Below are positions 7,717 through 17,602 of a DNA stretch of 64,000 nucleotides, piece after piece. Made by a program: the position numbers and the translations under genes. Source of the stretch: an uncultured Sutterella sp. (GTDB lineage: Bacteria > Pseudomonadota > Gammaproteobacteria > Burkholderiales > Burkholderiaceae_F); the NCBI GenBank assembly GCA_944392755.1, contig CALXXT010000061.1, positions 1-64,000 on the forward strand. Reading direction: 5' to 3'. How positions within the stretch are numbered: position 1 is the first letter of the stretch; each line of letters begins with the position of its first letter. The notes beneath the pieces were generated by a model, which saw only the letters and a list, made by a program, of their open reading frames with translations, did no database searches and was not told where the DNA came from.

Positions 7717-8862
7717 TCAGCGGGCCGGGTAGAGGGCGCCGAGAATTCGGCGCCCTTTGGCTTTGGTGGCCGAAGGGAGATTTCCGGGCTCGCCTGCGAG
7801 GAAGCGCATGGCGAGCCAGGCGAACGCCGCGCCTTCCACATCCATCGGAGCGATGCCGAGCGCAGTCGTGGCGTCGACGCGCCGCACGGCCGTGCGCGCG
7901 GCGAACCTCGACTCGAGCTCGGCCATCAGAACGGGGTTGAGACTTCCGCCGCCGCAGACGAAGAGGGACTCGGCCGATGGCATCGTGCGTTCGGCTTCTC
8001 GTGCGGCGGCCTCCGCCGTAAGCGCGGCGAGCGTGCGGGCGATGTCGGAGGCTCGGGCGCCCGGAGGGGCGGACTCAAGGAAACGGTCGAGCCAAGCTTC
8101 GGAGAAGTGCTCCCGGCCCGTCGACTTCGGGGGCTTGCGGCTGAAATAGGGGTCGCGAAGCGCCGCCTCAAGAAGTTCGGGCATGACGCGCCCGGCGCCG
8201 GACAGGCGGCCGTCGCGGTCAAACGCCTCCCCCGTCGTTCGCCGAACCCAAGCGTCGAGAAGCATGTTGCCCGGTCCCGTGTCGTAGCCCGAGACCGGCG
8301 CGTCGGGGTCGGCCTGAGCGGGCAGGAAGGAGGCGTTCGCGATTCCGCCGATGTTCAGGATGATTCGGGGTTCGGTTCCCCGAAAGGCCTCCGCATGGAA
8401 GGCGGGAACGAGCGGCGCGCCTTCGCCTCCGGCCGCAACGTCGCGGCTCCGGAAGTCGGCGACGACGTCGATTCCCGTCAGTTCGGCGAGAAGCGCCGCA
8501 TTGCCGATCTGAATCGTGAAGCCGCGCTCGGGCCGATGGCGGATCGTCTGTCCGTGCATGCCGACCGCGTCGACCTCGCCGGCAGTCATGCGGGCGTCGG
8601 CGAGAACCCGGTGAACCGCTTCGGCGTAGATGCGCGCAAGCTCGACGCCGGCGTCTCCCATGGATTCGATTTCGTCGGCTCCGTTCCCGCGGGCGAGCGT
8701 GAGAAGCGCGGAGCGCAGCTCGGGCGTAAAGGCGAGAGAGGCGCGGCCGAGCTGCTGCATGCGGCCCGCCTCGAAGCGCACGAGCACGGCGTCGACCCCG
8801 TCGAGGCTCGTTCCCGACATGAGCCCGATCGTCGTGATCGGAGGATGGGCCGGGACCGTCAT
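7717..8862 (-). CDS. anmK: Anhydro-N-acetylmuramic acid kinase
   Basis: A 381-residue ASKHA-fold kinase that phosphorylates anhMurNAc with ring opening to give MurNAc-6-phosphate, recycling peptidoglycan. The N-terminal GLMSGTSLDGVDAV phosphate loop, ADFRSRDVAAGGEGAPL, NIGGIANAS and VCGGGSLN are all family signatures, and the length is typical. It overlaps the upstream M23 peptidase by 4 nt (ATGA), so both are one leftward operon linking wall hydrolysis to recycling. Confidence 0.95.
   Translation of the reverse strand: MTVPAHPPITTIGLMSGTSLDGVDAVLVRFEAGRMQQLGRASLAFTPELRSALLTLARGNGADEIESMGDAGVELARIYAEAVHRVLADARMTAGEVDAVGMHGQTIRHRPERGFTIQIGNAALLAELTGIDVVADFRSRDVAAGGEGAPLVPAFHAEAFRGTEPRIILNIGGIANASFLPAQADPDAPVSGYDTGPGNMLLDAWVRRTTGEAFDRDGRLSGAGRVMPELLEAALRDPYFSRKPPKSTGREHFSEAWLDRFLESAPPGARASDIARTLAALTAEAAAREAERTMPSAESLFVCGGGSLNPVLMAELESRFAARTAVRRVDATTALGIAPMDVEGAAFAWLAMRFLAGEPGNLPSATKAKGRRILGALYPAR
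7733..7757 (+). terminator. Intrinsic terminator of erpA inside the 3' end of anmK
   Basis: AGGGCGCCGA and TCGGCGCCCT form a perfect stem around a short AT loop, followed by TTT. The hairpin lies within the last codons of the convergent anmK gene, so the sequence serves both functions. Confidence 0.75.
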
Positions 8863-10376
8863 GAATCACCGCCCGTGCGCCGGACCTCGCCCGAAGCCGT
8901 CTTGGCGCCGCCCGCGGGCTTGGCCTGCGCCTCGCGTTCGGCTTCGCGCGCGGCTTCGGCGAGAAGCGCCTTGGGCGAAGGCTTGCCCTCGCGGCGGGCG
9001 GCTTCTTCAAAGGTGCGGATGTAGGCCGCGGCCTGCGCGCGCAGCTGTGCGGTCTGGAAGGCCGTGAGATTCTCGGTGTCGGGCAGATCGGCCGTCTTCG
9101 GGTTGATCTGCACGCCGTCGATCATGAGCTCGTAATGGAGATGAGGCCCCGTCGCGAGCCCCGTCATGCCGACAAGTCCGATGACCTCTCCCTTGCGGAC
9201 GAATCGTCCTGGGCGGATTCCACGGGCAACCTTCGACATGTGCGCGTAGAGCGTCGTGCGTCCGAGACCGTGGTTGATCTTCACGTAATGGCCGTAGCCG
9301 CGCCGCTCGTAGGCGACGCGCTCGACGACGCCGTCGGCGGCGGCGTAGATGCGCGCTCCCGTCGGGGCTCGGAGATCCGTGCCGTTGTGCGCGCGGAGCT
9401 CACCGGTGATCGGATGACGGCGAAGCGGGGCGAATTCGCTGCTGACGTCCTTCACTTCGAGCGGAATCCGCATGAAGGTCTGCGAGGCGGAGCGCCCGTC
9501 GAGCGTGTAGAAGCTCTCGGCCTGAATGCCGGAGCCGAAGCGGAAGGCCTCGTCGACCGTTCCGTCGCGGCGCACGATCTGCACGGCGAGGAGCTGGCCC
9601 GTGCGGATGAAGCGTCCCTCGGCGAGCTTCTTTTCGTAGACGACGCGAAGCGTGTCGCCCGACTTCAGCTCCGTGACCGGATTGCGCGCGCCGTCCCAGA
9701 CGGCCTCGAGTTCGTCGACGACCTCTTCGGGGAGCTTGAGCTTTCGGTAGGTGCTCCAGAGCGTCTTTTCCGCCGTGCCCGAGGCAAGCACCTCTTCGGT
9801 TTCGAAGGCGAAGGGGAGCGTGCTCGCCATGAGAATGTCGCCCGCGCGCATGACTTCAATCGTGCGCGAGTCGTGCGCGTGCGGTCCCTCCATGTAGAGG
9901 CGCAGGTAGGCGAGCCGTCCGTCCGAGAGGAGCCCCGCCGTGAAGTACTGGCCTTCCTGGGGCATCACGAGCGCGCGCAGTTCGGGCCGGCTGCGGATGA
10001 ACGCATAAGCCTGCGGATCCTTCACGCCGAAGGCGCAAAGAAGCGAGAGAAGCGTTTCTCCGGGGCGAGCCGAATGGTGGAGCGGGCGGATGTCCGTGGC
10101 TTCGGCGAGAACCTCGAGCTTCTCCGCGATGTCGGGGCCCGGAATCGTCACGACCTCCCAGCCCGCGGGCGGTTCGTGAAAGAGCGTCGGCGAGGCGAAC
10201 CCGAGCGCGGCCGCGGCCGCGCCGAAGGCGCAGCCGCAAAGCGCGGCGAAGACGGCGAAGCGGCGTTTCGGCGCCGCGAGAGAAACTCTCAGGCGCTCGG
10301 CCGTCGTTCTCTGCCAATAGAGATACTGCCGGCCGATGCGCCGAAGGTGATCAGCAATGAGCGAAGGAGCCGTCAT
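8859..10376 (-). CDS. M23-family peptidoglycan endopeptidase
   Basis: 505 residues: a cytoplasmic basic N-terminus, one membrane segment at ~40-61, a periplasmic region with an OapA/LysM-like part (~95-300) and a LytM/M23 domain at ~320-425. The zinc ligands His330, Asp334 (HNGTD) and His414 (HLH), plus catalytic His412, are present, so the enzyme should cleave cross-links in peptidoglycan. The C-terminal ~70 residues are Ala/Glu/Lys-rich. It resembles MepM/YebA-type proteins. It lies upstream of anmK and is divergent from tyrS. Confidence 0.88.
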   Translation of the reverse strand: MTAPSLIADHLRRIGRQYLYWQRTTAERLRVSLAAPKRRFAVFAALCGCAFGAAAAALGFASPTLFHEPPAGWEVVTIPGPDIAEKLEVLAEATDIRPLHHSARPGETLLSLLCAFGVKDPQAYAFIRSRPELRALVMPQEGQYFTAGLLSDGRLAYLRLYMEGPHAHDSRTIEVMRAGDILMASTLPFAFETEEVLASGTAEKTLWSTYRKLKLPEEVVDELEAVWDGARNPVTELKSGDTLRVVYEKKLAEGRFIRTGQLLAVQIVRRDGTVDEAFRFGSGIQAESFYTLDGRSASQTFMRIPLEVKDVSSEFAPLRRHPITGELRAHNGTDLRAPTGARIYAAADGVVERVAYERRGYGHYVKINHGLGRTTLYAHMSKVARGIRPGRFVRKGEVIGLVGMTGLATGPHLHYELMIDGVQINPKTADLPDTENLTAFQTAQLRAQAAAYIRTFEEAARREGKPSPKALLAEAAREAEREAQAKPAGGAKTASGEVRRTGGDS

Positions 10377-10557
10377 GGAAGTGCGTCGGGCGCGGGCGCC
10401 GCGTCCGTGGAAATGAATCTCTCGGAATTTTCGCGCATTTTAGCCGTGGGAGCGCCTCTTTGCAGTCCTGCATGCTAAAGTGTTTCATTTAACCGGCGCC
10501 GGAGGCGCCCGGGGCCTCCCGAGAGGCCGCTTTCATCGTTTTCCGTAGGCTTCCATC

Positions 10558-11817
10558 ATGACTGAAGCAGAAGAGACTTCCCGCTACCCGATTACCGACG
10601 ACATCCGCGAAGCCATGGCGCTGATCCGCCGCGGCACGGACACTTTCCTCATTGAAGACGAATTCATGCAGAAGCTCGCGCGCTCGAAGGCGACGGGCAA
10701 GCCTCTGCGCTGCAAGCTCGGCCTCGATCCGACGGCGCCCGACATTCACATCGGCCACACGGTCGTTTTGAACAAGCTTCGGCAGCTTCAGGACCTCGGC
10801 CACACGGTGATCTTCCTCGTCGGCGACTTCACGGCGGCGATCGGCGACCCGTCGGGACGCAACGCGACGCGTCCGCCCCTCTCGCGCGAGCAGATTGAGG
10901 CGAACGCTCAAACCTATCTCAATCAGGCCGGACTCGTGCTCGACCTCGAGAAGACCGAAGTGCGCTACAACTCCGAGTGGAGCAACAAGCTCGGCGCGAC
11001 GGGGCTCATCCAGCTCGCGGGCCGCTACACGCTCGCTCGGCTGCTCGAGCGAGACGACTTCGCGAAGCGCTTCGCCGAAGAGAGCCCGATCGCCATGCAC
11101 GAGCTTCTCTATCCGCTCATGCAGGGGTACGACTCCGTGGCGCTTGAGGCCGACCTTGAGCTCGGCGGGTCGGATCAGCGCTTCAATCTGCTTGTCGGCC
11201 GCGAACTTCAGCGCCAGTACGGTCAGGAGCCGCAGTGCGTCCTCACGATGCCGCTCCTCGTGGGGCTCGACGGCGTCGTGAAGATGAGCAAGAGCAAGAA
11301 GAACTACATCGGCATTACGGACGCGCCGAACGACATGTTCGGAAAGGTGATGTCGATTTCCGACGATCTGATGTGGAATTGGTACGACCTCCTCTCGCTG
11401 CGCAGCAACGCCGAGATCGCCGAGCTTCGCCGCGAGTGCTCCGAAGGACGCAACCCGCGCGACGCGAAGGTGATGCTCGCCAAGGAAATCGTCGCGCGCT
11501 TCCACAGCGCGGCGGCCGCCGACGCGGCTGAAGCCGAATTCAACCAGCGCTTCCGTCAGGGCGCCGTCCCGAGCGACATCGAGGAAAAGCGCGTGGCGCT
11601 CCCTGCGGAGGGCATCGGCATCGCCGCCATGCTGAAGGCGGCCGGACTCGTTCCCTCGAACGGCGAAGCGAACCGCAACATCGAGCAGGGCGGCGTGCGC
11701 ATCAACGGCGAGCGCGTGAGCGACCGCGCGCTGCGCTTCACGGATCCCGCGACCCTCGTCGTGCAGGTCGGCAAGCGCCGCTGGGCGAAGATCGTTCTTG
11801 AGAAGGCGGGCGCATGA
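10558..11817 (+). CDS. tyrS: Tyrosyl-tRNA synthetase
   Basis: A 419-residue class I synthetase. The HIGH motif is at residues 64-67 and KMSKS at 242-246, followed by an alpha-helical anticodon domain and a C-terminal S4 RNA-binding domain ([12 protein letters not shown]). The single HIGH/KMSKS spacing and length fit bacterial TyrRS of the TyrZ-like type. It overlaps dtd by 4 nt. The leader carries small GC-rich hairpins (near 10495-10535) that I cannot assign. Confidence 0.96.
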   Translation: MTEAEETSRYPITDDIREAMALIRRGTDTFLIEDEFMQKLARSKATGKPLRCKLGLDPTAPDIHIGHTVVLNKLRQLQDLGHTVIFLVGDFTAAIGDPSGRNATRPPLSREQIEANAQTYLNQAGLVLDLEKTEVRYNSEWSNKLGATGLIQLAGRYTLARLLERDDFAKRFAEESPIAMHELLYPLMQGYDSVALEADLELGGSDQRFNLLVGRELQRQYGQEPQCVLTMPLLVGLDGVVKMSKSKKNYIGITDAPNDMFGKVMSISDDLMWNWYDLLSLRSNAEIAELRRECSEGRNPRDAKVMLAKEIVARFHSAAAADAAEAEFNQRFRQGAVPSDIEEKRVALPAEGIGIAAMLKAAGLVPSNGEANRNIEQGGVRINGERVSDRALRFTDPATLVVQVGKRRWAKIVLEKAGA

Positions 11818-12251
11818 TCGTCCTGCTTCAGCGCGTGAAGGAGGGCGCCGTCGAGGTCGACGGCCGCACGACGGGGCGCGTCGGCGCGGGATTCGTCGCG
11901 CTCGTCTGCGCCGAACCCGGCGACACGCCCGAGCGAATCGCGAAGGCGGCGAGAAAGACCGCGCGGCTGCGCGTCTTTGCCGACGACGCGGGCCGCATGA
12001 ACCGTTCGGTGGCGGACGTGGCGGGCGGCGTGCTCGCCGTGCCGCAGTTCACGCTCGCCGCAGACTGCATGAGCGGCAACCGACCGAGCTTCACGCGCGC
12101 GGCGCCGCCCGAGGAGGGGCGCCGCGGGTTCGACGCCTTCGTCGAGGCGCTGCGCGCCGAGGGCCTGCCCGTGGAGACGGGCGTCTTCGGCGCCGACATG
12201 GCCGTTTCGCTCGTCAACGACGGGCCGGCCACTTTCTGGCTTCAGTTTTGA
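11814..12251 (+). CDS. dtd: D-aminoacyl-tRNA deacylase
   Basis: 145 residues, the standard DTD length. It hydrolyses D-amino acids, notably D-Tyr, from tRNA. The [13 protein letters not shown] start, the cross-subunit SQ-like PQFTLAAD and the GxP-type [10 protein letters not shown]-terminus are recognisable. The overlap with tyrS (ATGA) couples quality control to the synthetase it guards. Confidence 0.94.
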   Translation: MIVLLQRVKEGAVEVDGRTTGRVGAGFVALVCAEPGDTPERIAKAARKTARLRVFADDAGRMNRSVADVAGGVLAVPQFTLAADCMSGNRPSFTRAAPPEEGRRGFDAFVEALRAEGLPVETGVFGADMAVSLVNDGPATFWLQF

Positions 12252-12269
12252 TCATGGAGGAGACTCGCC

Positions 12270-12869
12270 ATGAAGATCCGCTCCAACACTTTTGAAATGG
12301 GCGACGCGATCCCCGAACGGTGCGCCTACGGCCGCAAGGGCGCCTCGGGCGAAACGGTGCGCTCGGAGAACCTCAATCCGCATCTCGCGTGGTCGGACGC
12401 GCCCGAAGGAACGAAGGCCTTCGTGCTCGCGTGCCTCGACGACGACGTGCCGACGAGCCGCGAACCCTCCGCGCTTGACGCCGCGGGCGAAATCCCGGCT
12501 TCGCAGGCTCGCCGCCGTTTCGTGCACTGGGGGCAGGCGAACGTGCCCGCCAACGTGACGGAAGTCGCCGAGGGCGAGCTCTCGGGCGAAAAGCGCGCAC
12601 GTTCGGGCTTCGGCCTCGCGGGTTGGAACGACTACACGGGAGGCAACCCTCCGGCCGAGCGCACGGAAACGGGCTGGGGCTACGACGGACCGTGCCCGCC
12701 CTTCTTCGACGCGCGCATCCATTTCTACCGCTTCATCGTGCTCGCGCTTTCCGAAGCGCTCGAGCTCCCGGAATCCTTCACGTGGGCGGATGTGGAGAAG
12801 GCATCGGAGGGCCGAGTGCTCGCGACGGCCGAAATCGTCGGGCGGTACACGCTCAATCCCCGTCTTTGA
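12270..12869 (+). CDS. YbhB/YbcL-like PEBP-family protein
   Basis: A 199-residue phosphatidylethanolamine-binding-protein fold, recognised from NPHLAWSDAPEGTKAFVL, the DDDVP segment, the FVHW histidine motif, GYDGPCPP and FYRFIVLAL. Bacterial members have no firmly known function. No signal peptide is present. GGAGGAG lies 9-10 nt before ATG 12270. It sits 18 nt after dtd and just before nrdR, probably in the same transcript. Confidence 0.85.
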   Translation: MKIRSNTFEMGDAIPERCAYGRKGASGETVRSENLNPHLAWSDAPEGTKAFVLACLDDDVPTSREPSALDAAGEIPASQARRRFVHWGQANVPANVTEVAEGELSGEKRARSGFGLAGWNDYTGGNPPAERTETGWGYDGPCPPFFDARIHFYRFIVLALSEALELPESFTWADVEKASEGRVLATAEIVGRYTLNPRL

Positions 12870-12893
12870 TCCGGGACGCGAGGAGAAGTTTTT

Positions 12894-13412
12894 ATGCGTT
12901 GTCCTTTCTGCCAGAATCCGACGACCTGCGTCGTCGACTCCCGCGCGCCCGACACGGGCGCCATCATCCGCCGCCGCCGCCAATGCCCGGCCTGCGGAAA
13001 GCGCTTCACGACCTTCGAGCGCGTCTATCTGGCGCTCCCCTACATCGTGAAGAAGGGCGGCGGGCGCGTCGAATACGATCGGGAAAAGCTGAGAAGCTCC
13101 ATGCTGATCGCGCTGAGAAAGCGCCCCGTTTCACCCGATCGGCTCGACGAAGCGGTCGATCGGATCGAACAGAAGATGATGCTTTCGGGCGAGCGCGAAA
13201 TCCGCTCGAGCCGCGTGGGCGAACTGGTGCTCGAAGCGCTGCGCGATCTCGACACGATCGCCTACATCCGGTTCGCGTCCGTCTACTTCAACATCAATGA
13301 TCCGGAGGCCTTCGCCGAAATGATCGAGCGCGCCGCGCGCGACCGCGCCGACCGGCGCAAGGCCGCCGAGGGCGACGTCTTCAGCGTGAAGGACGACGAG
13401 GCGGTCGAATGA
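12894..13412 (+). CDS. nrdR: Transcriptional repressor NrdR
   Basis: 172 residues. The zinc ribbon uses Cys3/Cys6 and Cys31/Cys34, with the RRRR recognition stretch before the second pair. The ATP-cone domain spans ~49-139. NrdR senses ATP/dATP and represses ribonucleotide reductase genes; no nrd gene is in the window. It overlaps ribD by 4 nt, a common nrdR-ribD arrangement. Confidence 0.96.
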   Translation: MRCPFCQNPTTCVVDSRAPDTGAIIRRRRQCPACGKRFTTFERVYLALPYIVKKGGGRVEYDREKLRSSMLIALRKRPVSPDRLDEAVDRIEQKMMLSGEREIRSSRVGELVLEALRDLDTIAYIRFASVYFNINDPEAFAEMIERAARDRADRRKAAEGDVFSVKDDEAVE

Positions 13413-14515
13413 CCGATTGGACCGAAGCAGACCGCCGCTGGATGCGCGAAGCTCTCGCCGAGGGGCGCCTTGCGGAGCGGCTTTCGCCTCCGAATCCCGC
13501 CGTCGGCGCGGTGCTCGTGAAGGACGGGCGCCTCATCGGGCGCGGCCACACGCAGCGCACGGGCGGCCCCCACGCCGAGGTGATGGCTCTGGCCGACGCG
13601 CGCAGCCGCGGCGAGTCGACCGAAGGCGCGACGGCCTACGTGACGCTGGAGCCGTGCTCGCACTACGGGCGCACGCCGCCCTGCGCCTTGGCGCTCGGAC
13701 GCGCCAAGGTGGCGCGCGTCGTCGCCGCGATGCGGGACCCGAACCCCCGGGTCGCGGGCCGAGGCTTTGCGATGCTCGAGGCCGCCGGGGTCGAATGCGC
13801 CTGCGGCCTCTTCGAGGAGGAGGCTTGGGAAGCGAACGTCGGATTCTTCACCCGCATGACGCGGGGGACGCCCTGGGTGCGCATGAAGTGGGCGATGACG
13901 CTCGACGGACGCACGGCTTTCCCCGACGGGCGCTCCCAGTGGATCACGGGCCCCGAGGCGCGCATGGACACGCACCGCTGGCGCGGCCGCGCGGGCGCCG
14001 TCGCGACGGGCATCGGCACGGTGCTCGCCGACCGACCGCAGATGAACGTGCGCCTGCCCGATCAGGTGCGCCAACCCCTGAGGGTCGTCGTCGACCCGAG
14101 GCTCGAGATGCCGGAAGACGCGCCGATTCTTCATTCGCCGGGAGGGCGCGTTCTGGTTTTTGCCGCCGGCGATCGCCCGCGGCGCGCGGCGCTCGAACGC
14201 GCGGGCGCCGAGGTCCGCGTGCTTCCCGACGCACGCGATCCGAATCACGTCGATCTCGCGGAAATGCTTCTAGAATTGGCGGCGCTCGAGGTGAACGAAG
14301 TGCATCTTGAAGCGGGTCCCGGCCTGTCGGGCGCCTTCATCAAGGCGGATCTCGTCGACGAGCTCGTCGCCTACACGGCGCCATGCTTTTTCGGCGAGGG
14401 GCTCGGACCCGCGGCGGTTCCGCTGCCGGAAGCTCCGGGGAGCGCGCGCCGCTGGAAGTTTAAAAGCGCGGACTTCGTCGGCGGAGATCTGCGCATGATT
14501 TGCAGGAGGAATTGA
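13409..14515 (+). CDS. ribD: Bifunctional riboflavin biosynthesis protein RibD
   Basis: 368 residues. The N-terminal deaminase (~1-150) carries the zinc motif HAE and PCSHYGRTPPC. The C-terminal reductase (~150-365) uses NADPH (MKWAMTLDGR, WITGPEAR). Together they convert the pyrimidine product of GTP cyclohydrolase II to 5-amino-6-ribitylaminouracil phosphate. Translation is coupled to nrdR (ATGA) and to ribE (TGATG). Confidence 0.95.
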   Translation: MTDWTEADRRWMREALAEGRLAERLSPPNPAVGAVLVKDGRLIGRGHTQRTGGPHAEVMALADARSRGESTEGATAYVTLEPCSHYGRTPPCALALGRAKVARVVAAMRDPNPRVAGRGFAMLEAAGVECACGLFEEEAWEANVGFFTRMTRGTPWVRMKWAMTLDGRTAFPDGRSQWITGPEARMDTHRWRGRAGAVATGIGTVLADRPQMNVRLPDQVRQPLRVVVDPRLEMPEDAPILHSPGGRVLVFAAGDRPRRAALERAGAEVRVLPDARDPNHVDLAEMLLELAALEVNEVHLEAGPGLSGAFIKADLVDELVAYTAPCFFGEGLGPAAVPLPEAPGSARRWKFKSADFVGGDLRMICRRN

Positions 14516-15132
14516 TGTTTACCGGTATCGTTCAAGCGATCGGCAAGGTTCGCGAACCAGAAAAGCTCGGCGACGGCGTTCGCCTCACGATTCATGCGCC
14601 CGCGCTCGACCTGAGCGACGTGGCCGTCGGCGACTCGATCGCCGTCAACGGCGCCTGCATGACCGTGATCGCGGTCGAAGGCGACGACTTCAAGGTCGAC
14701 GTTTCGGCCGAAAGCCTCTCGAAGACGACGGGGCTCGATACGTTCGGCGAGGTGAACCTCGAGAAGGCGATGCGCCTCTCGGATCGCGTCGGCGGCCACC
14801 TCGTGAGCGGCCACGTCGACGGCGTCGGCCTCGTCGAGTCGATGACGCCTGCGGCGGAGTCCTGGAAGCTCGTCGTGCGCGCTCCGCGAAAGCTCTCGCC
14901 CTACCTGGCCTACAAGGGGTCCATCACGGTGAACGGCGTTTCGCTCACCGTGAACGAAGTCGAAGACACGGCGCTCGACACGCTCGTCTCGATCAACCTC
15001 ATTCCGCATACGGTCGAGGCGACCACGCTCAAGCACCTGAAGGCGCAGAGCGAGGTGAACCTCGAAGTGGACATGATCGCCCGCTACGTCGAGCGCATGA
15101 TGTCTCTGAAGGACGAGGACGAACTCTTCTGA
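14515..15132 (+). CDS. ribE: Riboflavin synthase alpha subunit
   Basis: 205 residues with the diagnostic MFTGIVQAIGKV N-terminus and a tandem pair of lumazine-binding barrels (VNGACMTV in the first, VNGVSLTVNEV in the second). It dismutates two lumazines to riboflavin. ATG 14515 overlaps the ribD stop by 1 nt and has AGGAGG 6 nt upstream, so I reject the longer in-frame start inside ribD. Confidence 0.96.
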   Translation: MFTGIVQAIGKVREPEKLGDGVRLTIHAPALDLSDVAVGDSIAVNGACMTVIAVEGDDFKVDVSAESLSKTTGLDTFGEVNLEKAMRLSDRVGGHLVSGHVDGVGLVESMTPAAESWKLVVRAPRKLSPYLAYKGSITVNGVSLTVNEVEDTALDTLVSINLIPHTVEATTLKHLKAQSEVNLEVDMIARYVERMMSLKDEDELF

Positions 15133-15228
15133 GCGCGACGCGCCCGCCTTTCGGCGGGACGCGCCGTGGCGCTCCGTACGACGCTCCCCGGCATCGGGGA
15201 GCTCTTCTTTTTCGATGGGTGAACCGTC

Positions 15229-16308
15229 ATGCAAGTCAAACTTTTCACGCCGATCCGCCTCGGCTCGGTCGAGGTCGCGAACCGCATCTCCATCCCTCCC
15301 ATGTGCATGTACAGCGCGCGCAGCGGCATCGCGCAGCCCTTTCATCTCGTGCACTACGGGCGGCTTGCGCTTTCGGGAGCGGGACTCGTCTGCATTGAGG
15401 CGGCGGCCGTCACGCCCGAGGGGCGGATCACCGAGGGCGACCTCGGACTTTGGTCCGACGAGTGCGAGGCCGGCATGGCGCGCATCGTCGAGACGATGAA
15501 GTCGCTCAATCCGGAGGTGAAGGTGATCGTGCAGATTTCGCACGCGGGCCGCAAGGCGAGCGCGAAGCGCCCCTGGGAGGGCGGCGGATCGCGCATGCCG
15601 GCCGAGGGCGGCTGGCGGGTGCTTGCGCCTTCGCCGATTCCCTTCGCCGAGGGATTCGCGCTTCCGCGCGCGCTCACGTTCGATGAGTGCGCCGCGCTGG
15701 CGAAGGCTTTCGGCGAGGCCGCCGCCCGCGCGGTGCGCGCCGGCGCCGACGGCGTTGAAATCCATATGGCGCACGGCTATCTCATTCACGAGTTTCTCTC
15801 CCCGCTCTCGAACCAGCGCATCGACGAGTACGGCGGAGCGCTCGAAAACCGCATGCGCTTCGCGTGCGAAGTGATGGATGCGGTGAGGATGCGCGTGCCC
15901 GAAGAGGCGCTCGTCGGGCTGCGGATTTCCGCGACCGACTGGGTGGAGGACGGGTTTCAGCCCGACGAGGCCGAAGCGCTCGTGCGCGCCGCGCGCGTTC
16001 ACGGACTCGACTTCGTCGACGTGTCGACGGGCGGCAACACGCCCGACGCGCCGATCCCGGCGGGTCCGGGCTACCAGGTCGAGTTTGCCGCGCGGATGAA
16101 GCGCGCCTGCGACATGCCCGTCATCGCCGTCGGCCTCATCGCGAACGCGTGGCAGGCCGAGACGCTGCTCGCCGAGGGATCGGCCGACATGATCGACGTC
16201 GGACGCGCCGTGCTCGACGACCCCAACTGGGGCTGGCATGCCGCCCGCGACCTCGGCGTCAAGGGACTGAAGGTTCCGGCGCCCTACGAGCGCGGCATTA
16301 GGCTTTAA
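15229..16308 (+). CDS. Old Yellow Enzyme family ene-reductase (YqjM/NamA-like)
   Basis: A 359-residue TIM-barrel FMN oxidoreductase reducing activated C=C bonds with NADPH. The PPMCMYSA N-terminus contains the YqjM-class redox cysteine. The [26 protein letters not shown] (substrate-binding His pair) and [10 protein letters not shown] blocks are conserved. It lies between ribE and ribH, so an FMN-dependent enzyme is embedded in the riboflavin operon. Its physiological substrate cannot be told from sequence. Confidence 0.92.
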   Translation: MQVKLFTPIRLGSVEVANRISIPPMCMYSARSGIAQPFHLVHYGRLALSGAGLVCIEAAAVTPEGRITEGDLGLWSDECEAGMARIVETMKSLNPEVKVIVQISHAGRKASAKRPWEGGGSRMPAEGGWRVLAPSPIPFAEGFALPRALTFDECAALAKAFGEAAARAVRAGADGVEIHMAHGYLIHEFLSPLSNQRIDEYGGALENRMRFACEVMDAVRMRVPEEALVGLRISATDWVEDGFQPDEAEALVRAARVHGLDFVDVSTGGNTPDAPIPAGPGYQVEFAARMKRACDMPVIAVGLIANAWQAETLLAEGSADMIDVGRAVLDDPNWGWHAARDLGVKGLKVPAPYERGIRL

Positions 16309-16474
16309 AATGAATATTCCCCCGCGGGAAGCGACAGGTCGCCTTCGACTTCGAGCGCCGCGGGAACTGGCGGCGCACGCGCGGCCACGCGGTCGTCGCG
16401 CAAGGTTTTTGAGTGGCTTAATTTTTTCCGAGGGGCGCCCGAAGGACGCGCCCCGCGGAGCGGAGATGCTTTCG

Positions 16475-16999
16475 ATGGCAGTGGATATGGTTCCCACCTC
16501 CCTCGACGGGACGGATCTTCGAATCGGGATCGTGGTTTCCCGCTTCAACGAATACGCGGGACGCGGCGAATTCGACGCCTGCATGGACGAGCTGCGCAAG
16601 CTCGGCGTGATGGACGAAGACGTGACGAAGGTTTCAGTGCCCGGTGCGCTGGAAATCCCGTTTGCGCTTCAGAAGCTCGCTCAGACCGACGAATACGACG
16701 CGCTCATCGCGCTCGGCGCCGTGATCCGCGGCGAGACGTATCACTTCGAGCTCGTCGCCAACGAATCGGGCGCGGGCATCACCCGGGTGGCGCTCGACTA
16801 CGACATTCCGGTCGCCAACGGCGTGCTGACGACGATGAACGACGAGCAGGCCGAAGAGCGACTCGACATGAAGGGCCGCGACTGCGCGCGCTGCGCCGTC
16901 GAAATGGCCAACCTCGCCAAGGAATTCGTCTCGGCCGAAGACTTCGAGGTCGACGAGGACGAGAAGTCGGATGAGGATTGGGAGGAGTCCGCGCGATGA
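16475..16999 (+). CDS. ribH: 6,7-dimethyl-8-ribityllumazine synthase
   Basis: 174 residues. It condenses the RibD product with 3,4-dihydroxybutanone phosphate. The [12 protein letters not shown] start, [22 protein letters not shown] and [15 protein letters not shown] are all diagnostic. ATG 16475 is chosen because GGAG lies 9 nt upstream; ATG 16466 abuts that site. A GGGGCGC/GCGCCCC hairpin (16432-16454) sits just before the ribosome site. The acidic C-terminal ~20 residues exceed the usual length. It overlaps nusB by 4 nt. Confidence 0.95.
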   Translation: MAVDMVPTSLDGTDLRIGIVVSRFNEYAGRGEFDACMDELRKLGVMDEDVTKVSVPGALEIPFALQKLAQTDEYDALIALGAVIRGETYHFELVANESGAGITRVALDYDIPVANGVLTTMNDEQAEERLDMKGRDCARCAVEMANLAKEFVSAEDFEVDEDEKSDEDWEESAR

Positions 17000-17514
17000 G
17001 TGAGGCTGCTCCCGGCAAGGGCCGCCCCCGTTCGGGGCGGCATCTCGCGCGCGTCTTCGCGCTTCTCGGTCTCTATCAGTGGCTTGCCGATCCGCAGCTG
17101 CGCTTCGCCGACGTCACGGCGAAGCTCGAGGGACTCATTGCCGATGAGGCGGGCGAGGAGCTCGACGGCGCGCACCTCACGTCCGACGACTTCGCCCGTG
17201 CGGACCGCGAGCTCTTCGAAGCGCTCCTCTCGGGCGTGCTCCTTCACGCCGAGGAGACCGAAGCGGCTTTTTCGAAGCACGTCGACCGGGATCTGAAGCG
17301 CGTCTCGCTTGTTGAGCGCGCGATTCTCTATCTCGGCGCCTACGAGCTTGCGCATGCGCCGCAGACGCCCTACCGCGTCGTGCTCAACGAAGCGATCGAG
17401 CTCGCGAAGACCTTCGGCAGCGGCTACCGCTTCACGAACGCGGTGCTCGAAAAGGTGGCCCGCGACGTCCGCGCCGAGGAATTTGCGCTCGACCACGCGT
17501 CGCCCTCCGCGTAA
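16996..17514 (+). CDS. nusB: Transcription antitermination factor NusB
   Basis: A 172-residue all-helical protein that binds rRNA boxA with S10 (NusE). [32 protein letters not shown] and [16 protein letters not shown] are the family blocks. It overlaps ribH by ATGA, the widespread ribH-nusB pair. A terminator follows. Confidence 0.95.
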   Translation: MSEAAPGKGRPRSGRHLARVFALLGLYQWLADPQLRFADVTAKLEGLIADEAGEELDGAHLTSDDFARADRELFEALLSGVLLHAEETEAAFSKHVDRDLKRVSLVERAILYLGAYELAHAPQTPYRVVLNEAIELAKTFGSGYRFTNAVLEKVARDVRAEEFALDHASPSA

Positions 17515-17556
17515 CCGATGCCGCATGGGGCCCGACGGCCCGGCGCAATGTTTGAA

Positions 17557-17584
17557 GGCCGCTCGATCCGCGAAGCGGCCTTTT
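17557..17584 (+). terminator. Intrinsic terminator between nusB and thiL
   Basis: GGCCGCT (17557-17563) pairs with AGCGGCC (17574-17580), then TTTT. It divides the rib-nusB operon from thiL-pgpA-pncC. Confidence 0.8.
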
Positions 17585-17602
17585 CTCTTGGAGGATTCGA
17601 TC

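Noticed and set aside
16309..16474. FMN riboswitch before ribH
   Set aside because: Only a GGGGCGC/GCGCCCC hairpin is present; the conserved multi-helix FMN aptamer sequences are not seen here or before ribD.
14371..16599. Very long antisense open frame opposite ribE and the Old Yellow Enzyme
   Set aside because: It lies opposite well-identified genes, has no recognisable domain, and is His/Arg/Ala-rich as expected for the shadow frame of high-GC genes. Similar long antisense frames opposite groL (21875-24034), dsbD (25922-28357) and ftsI-murE (33197-35749) are rejected for the same reason.
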